Shown here in pieces: positions 62,935 to 64,000 of a stretch of 64,000 nt of DNA. The translations under genes and the position numbers were made by a program. Source of the DNA: Halobacillus locisalis (GTDB lineage Bacteria > Bacillota > Bacilli > Bacillales > Halobacillaceae); NCBI RefSeq assembly GCF_013694105.1, contig NZ_JACEFG010000002.1, positions 930,001-994,000 on the forward strand, read 5' to 3'. How positions within the stretch are numbered: the first letter of the stretch is position 1; every line of letters starts with the position of its first letter. A model generated the notes under the pieces. It did not search any database and was not told the origin of the DNA. It saw nothing but the letters and a program-made list of their open reading frames with translations.

Positions 62935-63576
62935 ATGCGAGATAAATTATCAGGAACGATTTTTTTGTCTAAACTAATTACTCAATATGCTCACTTGCAC
63001 AACCGTACACTAGGATCGAAAGCAGAAGGATATATTCAACAACTCGGCATTAAAACAGGGGAATGGATCGAATCCTTTTATGATGAAAAAGGAACCCATT
63101 GGACCCCGGATCAATACGCGCGCGTCATCGTTGATTTGAAAAATTCGATTGGTGGCCATTTTCATATAACAGAAGTTCATGAGGATCGCGTTATTGTCAA
63201 AGCGGAAGGTTGTCCGTTCGGTGAGGCTGTGAAAGATGCCCCGCATTTATGCATGATGACCTCCAGTGTTTTCGGAGGAATTGCATCAAGAAGAATGGGA
63301 TACGGCAAAGTCAATTTGCGTAAACGGATTGCCGTTGGTGATGCGGGTTGTGAGGTAGCGATTTATTTCCAACCGACCGATGAAGAAGAAGGAATTGTTT
63401 ATGAGAACATTCCCATCACACCTGAACAAGGGGACCCATTCATCTGGGAAGAGGAGACCATTAAAGCTCTAGGTGAAGAGTTACGTAAGAGCGATGACAT
63501 GGTGATGGAATTGGTAGAGGAGCTAGATCGTCTGCGATCGGAAGTAGAAGAGTTGAAAGAAAAATCTTCGATATAA
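62935..63576 (+). CDS. methanogen-output-domain-1-like (MetOD1) protein
   Basis: 213 aa from ATG 62935 behind GAGGAAGGT. The central domain (about 60-150) with VIVKAEGCPFGEAVKDAPHLCMMTSSVFG and the late GDAGCEVAIYF contains three conserved-looking cysteines and resembles MetOD1-type small-ligand or signalling domains. The C-terminal 40 residues are a coiled coil (MVMELVEELDRLRSEVEEL). It probably passes a signal to a partner, but no kinase gene is adjacent. Domain assignment from memory. Confidence 0.6.
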   Translation: MRDKLSGTIFLSKLITQYAHLHNRTLGSKAEGYIQQLGIKTGEWIESFYDEKGTHWTPDQYARVIVDLKNSIGGHFHITEVHEDRVIVKAEGCPFGEAVKDAPHLCMMTSSVFGGIASRRMGYGKVNLRKRIAVGDAGCEVAIYFQPTDEEEGIVYENIPITPEQGDPFIWEEETIKALGEELRKSDDMVMELVEELDRLRSEVEELKEKSSI

Positions 63577-63653
63577 TCGGCTGTAATAGGAATATAGACA
63601 AGGAATTAGGGAATAGATATAGTGTAAGCCACTAACTCCTAGGAGGTTTAGGT

Positions 63654-63830
63654 ATGGTTTGGCTCATGTTAACGTTTGTCGTGACACTGATTGCTTTTAC
63701 CGTCTACTTTGACCAGTCGGAAAAACGTAAAGTAAAAGCCAATGTAGCCGTTAAAGACCACAAAGCCTTGGAACAGGAATACTATTCTCGTGGCACAGCC
63801 AATGAATCTGCTAAACATGAACATTTTTAA
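63654..63830 (+). CDS. small single-pass membrane protein, 58 aa
   Basis: Too short for common cutoffs. TAGGAGG (63640-63646) lies 7 nt before ATG 63654. One N-terminal membrane helix (VWLMLTFVVTLIAFTVYF) and a charged cytoplasmic tail. A terminator follows. Family not recognised. Confidence 0.6.
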   Translation: MVWLMLTFVVTLIAFTVYFDQSEKRKVKANVAVKDHKALEQEYYSRGTANESAKHEHF

Positions 63831-63839
63831 ACATACTGG

Positions 63840-63874
63840 GCAAAAGCTCTCTACATAGCTTTTGCTCTTTTTTT
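63840..63874 (+). terminator. Rho-independent terminator
   Basis: GCAAAAGCT/AGCTTTTGC with an 8-nt loop and a long T tract. Confidence 0.85.
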
Positions 63875-64000
63875 GTGGATTTGATGAGCTTCCATGTTGA
63901 CTCGTAATTTACTGAAGAAGCGAGCTGTGGTAGTGGGGTCAGGTTCGTTCCCTCCTTGCGTTATATTGGATGAACGGACCTTATTCAGTAAAATTGCTTC

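Overview
The window looks like chromosomal DNA of a low-to-mid GC, Gram-positive, motile member of the Bacillaceae. The gene order degS-degU-degV-comFA-comFC-yvyF-flgM-flgN-flgK-flgL-(DUF6470)-fliW-csrA-hag-flaG-fliD-fliS-fliT-hpf-secA-prfB closely follows the Bacillus subtilis comF/flagellar/secA region as I remember it, and yitT-cccB-ftsE-ctpB-minJ continues that synteny. Acidic exported proteins, SecA2 with an S-layer assembly partner, and the general style suggest a moderately halophilic genus such as Halobacillus or Pontibacillus. That genus call is inference.

Layout. 1-4.5 kb: a VanZ-like protein and the leftward hom-thrC-thrB threonine operon. 4.5-11.4 kb: a LacI-type regulator with a sucrose-type PTS EIIBC, manA, a phosphohexomutase and an IDEAL-domain protein. 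11.5-27.5 kb is a cell-envelope block: a Ser/Asp-rich lipoprotein, a phosphodiester glycosidase-like exported protein, secA2-slaP, two tandem amidases, tagO, an N-acetylglucosaminidase, an LCP ligase and an IMPACT-family protein. 27.6-47.2 kb: the degSU, com and flagellar blocks. 47.4-52.2 kb: hpf, secA and prfB (with its programmed frameshift). 52.2-59.4 kb: gtaB, a YitT protein, cytochrome c551, ftsE without ftsX, ctpB and minJ. 59.6-64 kb: a DUF2254 protein, a frameshifted acetyltransferase and several small unknown genes.

The most unusual part is 38.3-44 kb. Two flagellin genes are each interrupted six codons after the conserved RIRD motif region, at the same Asp-Met junction, by a ~349-nt group I intron, so read-through gives a flagellin without its last 37 residues. 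A second, TTG-initiated csrA paralogue lies between the two hag genes, hairpins with GGA loops surround it, and a free-standing LAGLIDADG endonuclease gene ends inside the hag2 terminator. A csrA-hag(intron) module therefore appears duplicated beside a likely homing endonuclease.

The intergenic regions carry three dispersed repeat families that ordinary annotation would miss: (i) three arrays of a TCGGACA-type motif with a 21-bp period; (ii) arrays of a ~33-bp motif with a 52-bp period at four loci; (iii) three ~120-bp palindromic elements whose terminal arms differ between copies but stay perfectly self-complementary.
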